DNA of 64,000 nucleotides from an uncultured Draconibacterium sp. Lineage in GTDB: Bacteria > Bacteroidota > Bacteroidia > Bacteroidales > Prolixibacteraceae. The stretch is from positions 124,001 to 188,000 of the forward strand of contig CANLMQ010000006.1 of NCBI GenBank assembly GCA_947492175.1, given 5' to 3'. Shown here one piece after another: positions 1 to 8,638 of this stretch. Under the pieces are notes generated by a model. It saw only the letters and a program-made list of their open reading frames with translations, was not told the origin of the DNA and made no database searches. How positions within the stretch are numbered: position 1 is the first letter of the stretch; every line of letters begins with the position of its first letter. A program made the position numbers and the translations under genes.

Positions 1-33
1 TAGATACAAATGAACATTCTTTGGGCTTCATTA

Positions 34-552
34 TCATTTACATTTGTTGAAAAGTTGTTTTCGTGCCCTACTTAATTGAGTTGGAGTAATTCCTAAAAAA
101 TTGGCGATATGATAATGAGGAATCCGGTTAATCAGATTTGGATACTCCTTTAAAAATAGTTCGTATTTTTTTAACGAATCCAGATTTTGAAGTGCCACCA
201 ACCGCGATTGTAATTGTAAATGCGATTTCTGAAATCCGGCAATTATTACCTCCGTAATTTCCCGGTCTTTATTAAGATGAGACATCACTTCAAAAAAATC
301 AGCAGTTAGAATGGTGCATTCGTTCAATGCCTGAATAGTTATTGGAATATTCACATTTGGAATATAACTTCCTATAACCATGTCACTTTCCTGATAAAAA
401 TGAGTTGTAATTTCATTGCCGTCATTATCAATAACAAAACCTCGCATTACTCCTTTCATTAGCCTGCCGATCTTTTTACACGGAGCTCCGGTTTTAAGAA
501 AGAATTCTCCCTTTTTTAAGATTTCGGTGGTATGTAGAGATTCTATTATCAT
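34..552 (-). CDS. Crp/Fnr family transcriptional regulator
   Basis: Cyclic-nucleotide-binding-like beta-barrel followed by a C-terminal helix-turn-helix. The barrel shows the LKKGEFFLKTG start and the HFYQESDMVIGSY strand pair; the C-terminus HYHIANFLGITPTQLSRARK is the usual Bacteroidota Crp/Fnr recognition helix. I see no cysteine cluster that would mark an oxygen-sensing Fnr. The ATG at 552 is preferred; the frame is open to a TTG at 618, which would add 22 residues. It is transcribed divergently from the tricorn-like protease at 971. The effector is not readable from sequence, and these short Bacteroidota members usually do not keep the cAMP-binding residues. Confidence 0.85.
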   Translation of the reverse strand: MIIESLHTTEILKKGEFFLKTGAPCKKIGRLMKGVMRGFVIDNDGNEITTHFYQESDMVIGSYIPNVNIPITIQALNECTILTADFFEVMSHLNKDREITEVIIAGFQKSHLQLQSRLVALQNLDSLKKYELFLKEYPNLINRIPHYHIANFLGITPTQLSRARKQLFNKCK

Positions 553-970
553 TTTGTGCGAATTAGAATAAACACCTCGGGACTCAAGCCAGACCACAAT
601 TCCCGAACTTAATATCAAAATGAATTAATACTTGTATTCAAACTGTTATTACTTATCTCCCTAAAAATAACATTATTTCAGAAAAACCTCTTCGGGGCAT
701 TCTTATTTACGGCTCAAGAATAAAAGGAGTTATTGGCAAATCATCTCATCAATTGCCACAATAAATAATAACAGGTATAGCTAAATAAATACAAAAGAAT
801 ATCGGATTAGTGCAGTAACATTCCGGCAAACCTCCATAAAACCTTACCTAATCATACAAAAGTTTTAATAAACCGTAATTTATTTTATCTTACCTATACT
901 AAAATACTGAAAACAAGTTTGTTTGTGCCAAAATCAGGCGATAGTATAAAATGAAATTAAAATTACTACT
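553..970. other. Divergent intergenic region
   Basis: AT-rich spacer between the divergent Crp/Fnr gene and the protease gene. It must hold both promoters but I see no convincing TAnnTTTG box. A 7-codon frame (951-974) ends in a TGA overlapping the protease ATG; this is probably chance. Confidence 0.4.
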
Positions 971-3900
971 ATGAAAAAACTGTTCGTATTACTTATTGTA
1001 TTGTTTTCAATCTGCAATGCTCAGGCACAAATTAGTGCCAAACTAATGCGCTATATGGATGTTTCCGAAACACAAATTACTTTTGTTTTTGGTGGAGATA
1101 TCTGGCTGGTTGATAAAACCGGGGGAACTGCTCTGCAGTTAACCAACTCTCCGGGAGAAGAATCGTGGCCAAAATTTTCACCCGACGGATCGGAAATTGC
1201 CTATACAGCAAGTTATAACGGAAATTCAGATGTTTTTGTGGTTCCGGTTACCGGAGGCATCCCTATCCGGGTTACTTACAATTCGTTTAACGACCGGTTA
1301 ATCGACTGGCATCCCGACGGGCAAAAATTACTATTTGCCTCGGCACGCGAAAATGGCGTTGGCCGTTTAAACCAGCTTTTTATGGTTGACAAAACGGGTG
1401 GATTTCCTGAAAAACTAGATATTCCGTATGGAGAACTCGCCAGCTTTTCTCCCGATGGAAAGCAATTGGCTTACATCACAAAAATTACAGAAAACTATCC
1501 GTTTAAACGCTATCGTGGCGGACTAACTTCCGATATTATTATTTATGATTTTGACTCCGGAAAAACCAAACGTATTACGAACAATGAAGCCAACGACGGA
1601 AAACCTACCTGGAAGGGCGACAAAATTTACTTTTTATCCGACCGGGGTAAAAATATGCGTTTAAATATCTGGCAGTATGATACCGGGTCGGAAGAAGTAA
1701 GCCAGGTTACCAATTACAGCGATTTCGATATTTCATTTCTTTCGGCCGGCCGGGAAGAGCTGATTTACGAAATGGGCGGCGATATTTATTTAATGGATTT
1801 GCCTGCCCAAACCTCCAAAAAAGTTGAGGTAAATGTGATAAGCGATCTATCGGTTGAAATGCCAACAAAAAAGGATGTAAAAGGACAAATTTCTAACATG
1901 ACAGCATCGCCCGAAGGGAAACGTATCGTATTCGAAGCCCGTGGCGAATTGTTTAATGTACCTGTAAAAGAAGGCTACACTATAAACCTCACTCGTTCGA
2001 GCGGAGCCTTCGATCAAAGTCCGGCCTGGTCGCCCGACGGAAAAACCATTGCCTATTGGAGTGATAAATCAGGCGAATACGAAATCTGGTTACAAGACAG
2101 CGAATCGAAAGAAGCACCTAAAAAACTAACCAATCGCAAAAAAGGTTTTGGGTATCGCTTGTTTTGGTCGCCCAACAGTAAAAAAATTGCGTTTATCGAT
2201 GAAACCAATACTATTTCGGTTATCGACGTGGAAAGCGGAGAAACCATAACCGCCGGAAATTACAACTGGAATTTAGGTCATAGAAGCCGGTTTGGATTCC
2301 CAATATCGTGGGCACCCGATTCAAAATGGATTGCTTTCAGCCAGGGACTTGACAATTCGCAATCAGCAATCTTTGTTTTCAATATCGAAAATAAAAAACG
2401 CTCACAAATCACCAGCGGTTTCTACAACGACGAGTATCCGGTATTTAGCTCCGATGGGAAATACTTATTCTATCTTACCCAACGCAAGTTTCAGGCGGCC
2501 TATTCTTCATTGGGAGACGGTACCTGGATCTATCCGAATTCTACCAATATTGCTTCTATCGGATTAAAAGCCGATACTCCTTCTCTGCTTGCTCCTAAAA
2601 ATGATAAAGTGGAAATCGAGGAAGAAAAAGCGGAAGAAAAGAAAGATGAGAAAGCAGATAAGGAAAATGATAAAAAAGAGGACAAGAAAAAAACCGACAA
2701 AAAAGACGATGGTGTTAAAGTGGAGATTGATTTCGAAAATATAGAAACACGTTTAATACTGCTTCCTCCCAAGGCCGGTAACATTTCAGCACTTCTTCCT
2801 TTCGAAGATAAACTGGTTTATCTGCGCCGTCCAAACACCGGATCAGGCGAACGTTCGTCGTCGCTCCATTTTTACGATTTAAAAGAGCGCGAAGAAAAGA
2901 AAATAATGGACGATGTAAGCCGCGTTGTTGCGACTGCCGATGGAAAACAAATGCTGGCACTTTCGAGTGGCAAGTATGGAATTATAAAAGCTGCAGCAGG
3001 GCAAAAAATAGAAAAACCTGTTTCTACTGATGGTCTGGTAATGGATCTTGTTCCCAAAGAAGAATGGAAACAGATATTTATAGATACCTGGCGCCGTCAT
3101 CGTGACTTTTTCTACGATCCGAATATGCATGGAGTAGATTGGGAAGGCCTGCGCAACCAGTATGCAAAACTGGTAAACGATGCACGTACCCGGTGGGATA
3201 TTATCAATATTCAGTTAAACCTTGTTGCCGAACTAAGTGCCGGTCATACTTACGCCGGAGGTGGAGATGTAGAAAGAGCGCCATCAAGAGGCACAGGCTT
3301 TTTAGGAATTAACTGGGAACTTGATAACAATGGTTATAAAATAAAAGAGATTATAAAACCTGCTGTTTGGGATACTGAAACCAGGTCGCCATTTGATAAA
3401 CCGGGAGTAGATGTAAAAGAAGGAAATTACATTTTATCGGTTAACGGAATTGCACTTGATCCGGGAAAAGATCCGTACGCTGCATTTGAAGGCTTATCAG
3501 GAAAAACGGTGGCTTTACAAGTATCTCCAACAGGCAAAGCAGAAGAAGCAAAACAAGTAATTGTTGAATTGCTGAATGCAGGTGAGGAACGCAACCTCAG
3601 GTATTTAAACCATCTGGAATACAACCGAAATTTAGTTGAAAAATTATCGGATGGACAGCTTGGTTATATATACATGTCGAATACGTCCGGGCAGGGACAA
3701 CTGGAGTTGGTTAAAATGTTTTACGGGCAATTAGATAAAAAAGGATTTATTCTTGACGAACGTTTTAATGGTGGGGGTCAACTGGCCGATCGTTTTCTGG
3801 AACTCCTTCAACGTCCGGTTACTTACAATCTTCATTGGCGACACGGAAAAGATCATACCAATCCTGTAAAAACAAATACAGGGCCGGTAGGAATGTTAAT

Positions 3901-4276
3901 CAATGGTTGGGCCGGTTCGGGTGGCGATGGTCTGCCCTGGGCATTCCAGGAATTAAAAGCCGGTCCTATTGTTGGCGAAAGAACACTTGGAATCCTGGTT
4001 GGGCCGGCAACAGGTCATCGTCTCATTGATGGAGGTGCTATAACTGTTCCTGGCGCACGATTATACGACAACGACGGGCATTGGTTTTGGGAAGGCGAAG
4101 GTGTACGCCCCGACTTTAAAGTTTGGGACGACCCAAATATGCTGATGCAGGGCCGCGATCCGCAAATGGAGAAAGTGGTTGAAGAAGTTTTAAAACTGGT
4201 GAAAGAAAACAAACACCAGATGACTCCGGCACCACAACTTGAAGACCGCTCGGCAAAGGGATTACAAAAAAAGTAG
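971..4276 (+). CDS. Tricorn-like S41 family peptidase with TolB-type propeller
   Basis: Secreted or periplasmic protease of 1101 residues. Residues 1-20 are a signal peptide ending NAQA. Residues 30-530 carry WD40-like/TolB repeats (several SPDG(K/S) motifs at the blade ends), which in tricorn proteases gate peptide entry. A Lys/Glu-rich linker follows at about 545-590. The C-terminal half has the tricorn core (helices with RRHRDFFYDPNMHG), a PDZ-like segment (about 775-850) and the S41 catalytic domain. The probable nucleophile is Ser983 in GWAGSGGDG and the probable base is His759 in SAGHTYAGG. Likely role is processive degradation of peptides in the periplasm. It stands alone, followed by a strong hairpin terminator. 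Confidence 0.9.
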   Translation: MKKLFVLLIVLFSICNAQAQISAKLMRYMDVSETQITFVFGGDIWLVDKTGGTALQLTNSPGEESWPKFSPDGSEIAYTASYNGNSDVFVVPVTGGIPIRVTYNSFNDRLIDWHPDGQKLLFASARENGVGRLNQLFMVDKTGGFPEKLDIPYGELASFSPDGKQLAYITKITENYPFKRYRGGLTSDIIIYDFDSGKTKRITNNEANDGKPTWKGDKIYFLSDRGKNMRLNIWQYDTGSEEVSQVTNYSDFDISFLSAGREELIYEMGGDIYLMDLPAQTSKKVEVNVISDLSVEMPTKKDVKGQISNMTASPEGKRIVFEARGELFNVPVKEGYTINLTRSSGAFDQSPAWSPDGKTIAYWSDKSGEYEIWLQDSESKEAPKKLTNRKKGFGYRLFWSPNSKKIAFIDETNTISVIDVESGETITAGNYNWNLGHRSRFGFPISWAPDSKWIAFSQGLDNSQSAIFVFNIENKKRSQITSGFYNDEYPVFSSDGKYLFYLTQRKFQAAYSSLGDGTWIYPNSTNIASIGLKADTPSLLAPKNDKVEIEEEKAEEKKDEKADKENDKKEDKKKTDKKDDGVKVEIDFENIETRLILLPPKAGNISALLPFEDKLVYLRRPNTGSGERSSSLHFYDLKEREEKKIMDDVSRVVATADGKQMLALSSGKYGIIKAAAGQKIEKPVSTDGLVMDLVPKEEWKQIFIDTWRRHRDFFYDPNMHGVDWEGLRNQYAKLVNDARTRWDIINIQLNLVAELSAGHTYAGGGDVERAPSRGTGFLGINWELDNNGYKIKEIIKPAVWDTETRSPFDKPGVDVKEGNYILSVNGIALDPGKDPYAAFEGLSGKTVALQVSPTGKAEEAKQVIVELLNAGEERNLRYLNHLEYNRNLVEKLSDGQLGYIYMSNTSGQGQLELVKMFYGQLDKKGFILDERFNGGGQLADRFLELLQRPVTYNLHWRHGKDHTNPVKTNTGPVGMLINGWAGSGGDGLPWAFQELKAGPIVGERTLGILVGPATGHRLIDGGAITVPGARLYDNDGHWFWEGEGVRPDFKVWDDPNMLMQGRDPQMEKVVEEVLKLVKENKHQMTPAPQLEDRSAKGLQKK

Positions 4277-4294
4277 TAATGCAGATATTGATAA

Positions 4295-4330
4295 AGAAAA
4301 AAGTCTCAACGGAATGTTGAGACTTTTTTT
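4295..4330 (+). terminator. Rho-independent terminator after the tricorn-like protease
   Basis: Ten-base inverted repeat AAGTCTCAAC / GTTGAGACTT with a GGAAT loop, preceded by an A-run and followed by a T-run. It could serve both strands, and the YafY gene converges from the other side. Confidence 0.85.
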
Positions 4331-4387
4331 GTACTGTCTTATGATCAATGTAATCAAAAAAAAATCAGTCCAGAAATAACTGACCAT

Positions 4388-5335
4388 TTACATATAATAC
4401 CTTTGTAACTGACCTACATATTCTTTAACAATACTTTTTAATTCGGTTGGAGATATCACTTCTGCTTTATCCTCCAGGCTTAAAACCCATTTTGCAAAAA
4501 GACGTATATCCGGGGAAGCAAATTTCATGTAGTAATGATCCTCGCTTAGCTTCTCCTCCACCAATCCAAACCAATATTTCGAAGAACCCATTTGTTCGTA
4601 CATACTTTCATGAACTCTCAGTTCTATTGAATACAGACTATTTTCAAAGGCCATTCGCTCAAAGTATTCATTTAACGACAAATGATCGCTGCCTGTATAA
4701 TTTTCGTTCAATACTTTCAATGCTCTTATTCGGTCGAGCCGAAAGTCTCGATAATCATTTCGTAACCGGCAAAAGGCTATTAAATGCCAATGCATATCGT
4801 AATTACAAAGACTTACAGGTTCGATAATACGGTTAGAAAGTTGTTTGTTGTATTTGGCCTTATAATCGATTGAAATAACTTGTTTATTGGCCAGTGCCGA
4901 TTGTATATCGGTTAAAAACAAGTTCTGCTCAGCATCTCCCAACGGATTACGGCTAAAAACAGTAATTTTATTTGTTAGTTTCTCAAGATGTTCTTTTTCG
5001 CTGTTGTTTAACACTGATTTTACTTTGAATAGGGCTCCTTCAAAAGCCCTGCTAACCTTTGCATCAGATAGCTTTCCCACAAGCTTTTCAGCCAAAAGAA
5101 AAGCACATGCTTCTTCACGGGTAAACATAACAGGCGGTAAATGATATTCAGAATTTAAAAAGTACCCTATTCCTGCTTCTGCACCAATAGGTACACCTGC
5201 TTCTTCAAGTGCGCGAATATCACGGTAAACGGTTCGCAAACTAATATCAAACCTATCAGCAATTTCGCTGGCTCGAACTACCTTTTTACTTTGTAGCTGA
5301 ATCAATATGGCGCTTAAGCGATCAATTCGGTTCAC
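4388..5335 (-). CDS. YafY-type transcriptional regulator (HTH-11 + WYL)
   Basis: Helix-turn-helix at residues 5-60 (ASEIADRFDISLRTVYRDIR), then a WYL domain with the motif HWHLIAFCRLR followed by FRLDRIR, then a WCX-like C-terminal extension. WYL regulators sense small ligands, often nucleic-acid related. Start is GTG at 5335. The GTGA overlap with the stop of the upstream DUF3795 gene implies translational coupling. The GyrI-like protein farther upstream in the same direction is another small-molecule sensor module. Ligand unknown. Confidence 0.88.
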   Translation of the reverse strand: MNRIDRLSAILIQLQSKKVVRASEIADRFDISLRTVYRDIRALEEAGVPIGAEAGIGYFLNSEYHLPPVMFTREEACAFLLAEKLVGKLSDAKVSRAFEGALFKVKSVLNNSEKEHLEKLTNKITVFSRNPLGDAEQNLFLTDIQSALANKQVISIDYKAKYNKQLSNRIIEPVSLCNYDMHWHLIAFCRLRNDYRDFRLDRIRALKVLNENYTGSDHLSLNEYFERMAFENSLYSIELRVHESMYEQMGSSKYWFGLVEEKLSEDHYYMKFASPDIRLFAKWVLSLEDKAEVISPTELKSIVKEYVGQLQRYYM

Positions 5336-5700
5336 GATTCTGTAGATTGTCCTTTTTTAAACGACATCTGCCCTAAAGTCCACATTTTGTGCGAGTAGGC
5401 CTTTCCTCCTTTATCTTGTATAAATTGAAGACTCTTCAACCGGTCGGTGCGAAATACAAGTTCAAACATTTTTCCTATCGGATTATTCAGTTTTGTACAA
5501 GTTCTACGGTCTGTTAATGTACAATCAGTACAGTTTACATATTCATGTTCGATATTACAGGTTCTTATTTTACACCACGTTGCTTTTGTATTCTGTGCAC
5601 AACCCGGGCATTTCCCTTTTTTATACTTTCTGCATGTACCACAATACAAACCGCAGAAGGCTATCAAATCGGTGTTTTGTATGGCTTCGTTTTTTAACAT
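5332..5700 (-). CDS. DUF3795 domain-containing cysteine-rich protein
   Basis: Small protein of 122 residues with a dense cysteine pattern (CGLYCGTC, CPGCAQ, CKIRTC, CTDC and a final RTC) typical of DUF3795. The spacing suggests zinc or Fe-S binding; function is unknown. It overlaps the start of the YafY regulator by four bases and is probably co-transcribed with it. Confidence 0.82.
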   Translation of the reverse strand: MLKNEAIQNTDLIAFCGLYCGTCRKYKKGKCPGCAQNTKATWCKIRTCNIEHEYVNCTDCTLTDRRTCTKLNNPIGKMFELVFRTDRLKSLQFIQDKGGKAYSHKMWTLGQMSFKKGQSTES

Positions 5701-5716
5701 GGCTAAACAATTTGAA

Positions 5717-5753
5717 ATACTATTCCGGGATTTAATTCTCCCGGGATAGTATT
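5717..5753. terminator. Inverted repeat between GyrI-like and DUF3795 genes
   Basis: A 14-base stem ATACTATTCCGGGA / TCCCGGGATAGTAT with one G-T pair and a short loop. The T-run lies on the plus-strand side. On the minus strand, where the flanking genes lie, the following T-tract is weak, so it may act as a partial terminator or RNA-processing hairpin. Confidence 0.45.
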
Positions 5754-5765
5754 TTTTATTTTATG

Positions 5766-6218
5766 CTATTGTACTTCAATTTGAATCTCAGTAATGTTCT
5801 TTTCCTGATTTTCCATTTCCCAATGCAGATAAACCTCGCGGCAATTACCGGTAGGAATTTGCTTATTTTTCTCCAAATCGCCAAACAGTTTTTCATAAAC
5901 CGGTCCCATTTCAGTATATGGACCATTGTAAATATGCGAAACACACTTTACTTCCGGTAATTCACTAAAACGGATAAAATCTGTATCCTTTCCTTTCTTT
6001 TCAACCGGAATACACATTTCAAGCGTAAACTGGCTATCCATTTTCCCGTCGCAGTCAATGTAGTTCCAAATATGTGGTACATGCACTTTAAAACCCTGAG
6101 CCGCCACTTCATTCATCAACTTTTGAGGCTGCGTAAATTTTCCGGCCATCACTTCAGCCAGGGTTGTTGTAAAACTATGTTTTGCCACCAATGTTGTTTC
6201 AATCTTTTTTGTTTCCAT
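5766..6218 (-). CDS. GyrI-like small-molecule-binding domain protein
   Basis: 150 residues with the AraC effector-binding/GyrI fold: an N-terminal beta strand ETTLVAKHSFTTTL, a cationic middle, and the closing pattern GPYTEMGPVYEKLFGDLEKN followed by a strand with REVYLHWE. There is no DNA-binding domain, so it is a stand-alone SRPBCC/GyrI-type binding protein, possibly sequestering or hydrolysing a small electrophile. It sits upstream of the DUF3795/YafY pair in the same orientation, separated by a hairpin. Confidence 0.75.
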   Translation of the reverse strand: METKKIETTLVAKHSFTTTLAEVMAGKFTQPQKLMNEVAAQGFKVHVPHIWNYIDCDGKMDSQFTLEMCIPVEKKGKDTDFIRFSELPEVKCVSHIYNGPYTEMGPVYEKLFGDLEKNKQIPTGNCREVYLHWEMENQEKNITEIQIEVQ

Positions 6219-6322
6219 TTTTCTTTATTTTTATGATTAATAGTAACAAAGTAAATTGCATGAAGTGACAACAGTATGTCAGTAGTATTTCAGAAAGTAT
6301 ATTTTTCTTTATTTCACCCCTC

Positions 6323-6348
6323 TGTCATCTCTCGGTTACCGGATGACA
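6323..6348. repeat. Nested hairpin of unknown role
   Basis: TGTCATC and GATGACA form a 7-bp stem enclosing a second small stem CGG/CCG. It lies between the glycosidase-like gene and the GyrI-like gene. No T-tract follows on either strand. Confidence 0.35.
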
Positions 6349-6379
6349 TCTCCCCTGAATTTCTGGGGATAATATAAGG

Positions 6380-6402
6380 AAACCTCGTGGCTAACCACGA
6401 GG
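6380..6402 (-). terminator. Terminator-like hairpin after the glycosidase-like lipoprotein
   Basis: Perfect 8-bp stem CCTCGTGG / CCACGAGG with a CTAA loop, directly after the stop of the minus-strand gene at 6426; it is followed by TTTCC on the minus strand. Confidence 0.55.
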
Positions 6403-6425
6403 AATTAATTTATTAAAATCTCTAC

Positions 6426-7541
6426 CTATTCTTTTGTATAATCTTTATAAATAGCCTTTTCAAATACTTCCCAGTGAGCATCGGTCATGCGACCGGGAGT
6501 AAAAAGACAGATACCTGCTGCCCCGTTTTGCATCGATTGGCGAATGGCATCTTCCAGCTCTTCCGGTAACAATCCATGATTTTCCGGATCTTTTTCATTG
6601 GCCTTATTTTGCGGATTAGGACAAATAAACAACCCGCTGTAAAGAGGTATTGAATGGTTTACTGCTTCCACTCCTTCCTTACACATATTGCCAATCCATT
6701 CTGTCCCTTCAAGGTAAAAATCATTGTAATTCATCGGGTAAACGGCATCAATATCCCATTTTTCCCATTCTTGACGTGCAATCTGTTTTGCATGAGAAAA
6801 AGGCCCCGGAAATACGGCAGCATTAATCATTTTATTTCTATTGTGTGCCACAGTAGCCAATCTGTTAACCATTTTCGTTATCAAATCGTAACGGAATTGT
6901 TTCCATTCTTCTACCTGAGAAGGATCTTCCACTTCGAGGATATCGATACCGGATTTTTCTTTAAAGTCGGCCACACATTTGTCGCAATAACAATAATCGA
7001 ATTCCGGGTATTCCTTATCCATTACCAGTCCGTATTTATCCCAGAGGCCGCGGGCCAGTATCACATCGGGGAAACGAATAAAGTCCAGATGAATAGCGTC
7101 AACTTCGGGTACATCGGCTACTTTTCCGTAAAGTTCAGCAAGAAACTCATATACTTCTTCGCGATTTGGACACAAAAAAGTATAATGCGAAACATAGGCA
7201 GGTTTATCGTAGGCCGATTCTCCTTTCCCATTTACAGCAAACCATTCAGGTTTTAACTTAGGGCTTGGGTGCTGTACCATGGTTGGAATCCAGGTGTGAA
7301 ATTCGAGTCCGGCCTGTTTGGCCAATTTCCCAACACGGCTGTATATTTCCGGATTGTGTCCCCCGTTGTACATCAAACCATCAATCCCCTTGTTTTTTAA
7401 AACGGTAAAGTTCTCCAAAATTTCACTGTCGGAAGCATCGCCAGGTCCACCAAGCCAGGCATAACACGTAATTTTATTTTGCTGAGAGGTGCTGCAAGCC
7501 GTCATTATCACAACGGCAAGTATTACAATTATTCTGTTCAT
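6426..7541 (-). CDS. Glycoside-hydrolase-like (GHL10-type) lipoprotein
   Basis: Lipoprotein (signal peptide with lipobox VIMTAC, Cys16) of 371 residues with a TIM-barrel pattern like the GHL10/DUF187 families: an early strand GIDGLMYNGG, the strand AIHLDFIRFPDV with a candidate acidic pair, YPMNYNDF late in the barrel, and AAGICLFTPG near the end. Proteins of this kind cleave or bind glycans at the outer membrane, but substrate cannot be read here. It stands alone, with a hairpin after its stop. It could be a carbohydrate-binding pseudo-enzyme. Confidence 0.6.
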   Translation of the reverse strand: MNRIIVILAVVIMTACSTSQQNKITCYAWLGGPGDASDSEILENFTVLKNKGIDGLMYNGGHNPEIYSRVGKLAKQAGLEFHTWIPTMVQHPSPKLKPEWFAVNGKGESAYDKPAYVSHYTFLCPNREEVYEFLAELYGKVADVPEVDAIHLDFIRFPDVILARGLWDKYGLVMDKEYPEFDYCYCDKCVADFKEKSGIDILEVEDPSQVEEWKQFRYDLITKMVNRLATVAHNRNKMINAAVFPGPFSHAKQIARQEWEKWDIDAVYPMNYNDFYLEGTEWIGNMCKEGVEAVNHSIPLYSGLFICPNPQNKANEKDPENHGLLPEELEDAIRQSMQNGAAGICLFTPGRMTDAHWEVFEKAIYKDYTKE

Positions 7542-7814
7542 GTTACAAAGTTATTTGGTTTTTACTGTCAATAAATAATTAGCTTAAAAGTTACAACAAT
7601 TTTCCAAACTAACTTAAAAGATGCAATCACCCTAACCAGAAATATTTTATTTGAGATATTATTTAAACTGACCAACAATAATAATCTGCCAAAATTATTA
7701 CATGTACCACAACCCCTTTTCTGCAAATCCGTACACAGAAACATAAGACTCAAACTGCCACTAATGTTCCTTTATTTCATGAGTTCCTGCAATTTAATAT
7801 TAACATCTATCGCC

Positions 7815-8579
7815 ATGGAAAAACATTATTATTTAGTTGCCGCTCCCGAATCTTTGATTGCTTCACATTTAAATCCATACGAATTTGGTAAATACATGGC
7901 CGTTGGCACGAAAAAAAACCTGCGGTCGCAATCGATTTTTTTCGAGGTGGATCCGGCAAAAGCAGATTTACCGATGGATTACGTGAATAAGAAACTTATC
8001 CCTTATGAAAACGGGGAGCCTAAACGCTCGGTTTATCTTTCTATTTACCGGGTTTTTGAAAAAATACCGATGGAAGCCCTGCTCAATCTTTATGTAGTTA
8101 CCGACGACGGGAAAGTGCTTGAAATCTTGAAAACCAAATATGTGCCAACCGAGAAGAAAGATATCCATTTGTACCAGCAGTACAATCCGTTTTCGACTAT
8201 GGTAGCCAGTAAATTAACTCCACCCGAATTCATCCGTTTTCTTACAGATACCACAAAACCGGTTTCTGTACCAAGGCTTTTTTTTGTTGAGCTTCAGCTA
8301 AACGATCTGGCTAACGATCCGTCGCTTCCGATAAAGAATTTGCCTTATAAAAATCCGGCACACCTTCGCGAATGTATGCTTAACTTACATCAGTCCTCCG
8401 AAAGGCTAACCAAAACAGTTTTACGCGTACGACAAAGCGAACTTCCGTACCGTACCATTGAAACAGGATTCTTTATAGGTGACCTAAAAAACTATTTTTA
8501 CTTCCCATTCCCGAGTCAGCATGAACTGGAAACCACATATTTCGCCTGGTGGCGATCAGCATTGGTGCAACACTTTTAA
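7815..8579 (+). CDS. Conserved hypothetical protein
   Basis: 254 residues, no signal peptide or membrane segment, no domain I recognise. The sequence is regular and well-formed, with motifs such as HLNPYEFGKYMAVGTKKN and a Trp-rich end (YFAWWRSALVQHF). The start at 7815 (MEKHYYLVAAPE) fits better than an in-frame upstream ATG at 7764 that would add 17 hydrophobic residues without a signal peptidase site. It is monocistronic, converging on the C1 peptidase across a shared terminator. Confidence 0.6.
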   Translation: MEKHYYLVAAPESLIASHLNPYEFGKYMAVGTKKNLRSQSIFFEVDPAKADLPMDYVNKKLIPYENGEPKRSVYLSIYRVFEKIPMEALLNLYVVTDDGKVLEILKTKYVPTEKKDIHLYQQYNPFSTMVASKLTPPEFIRFLTDTTKPVSVPRLFFVELQLNDLANDPSLPIKNLPYKNPAHLRECMLNLHQSSERLTKTVLRVRQSELPYRTIETGFFIGDLKNYFYFPFPSQHELETTYFAWWRSALVQHF

Positions 8580-8589
8580 ACAGAGTCAT

Positions 8590-8620
8590 AAAAAAGCCCC
8601 GGTTACCCGAGGCTTTTTCC
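8590..8620. terminator. Bidirectional terminator between convergent genes
   Basis: AAAAAGCC...GGCTTTTT stem with an inner CGG/CCG pair, A-run on one side and T-run on the other, placed between the plus-strand hypothetical gene and the minus-strand C1 peptidase gene. Confidence 0.85.
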
Positions 8621-8638
8621 AAATTCTATGTTTTACTC

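Noticed and set aside
951..974. Seven-codon leader peptide (MKLKLLL) overlapping the protease start
   Set aside because: Too short, composed of AT-rich codons likely to occur by chance, and no attenuator structure follows.
2530..2784. Long minus-strand frames inside the tricorn-like protease gene
   Set aside because: Shadows of the charged Lys/Glu linker; the plus-strand gene is continuous and well supported.
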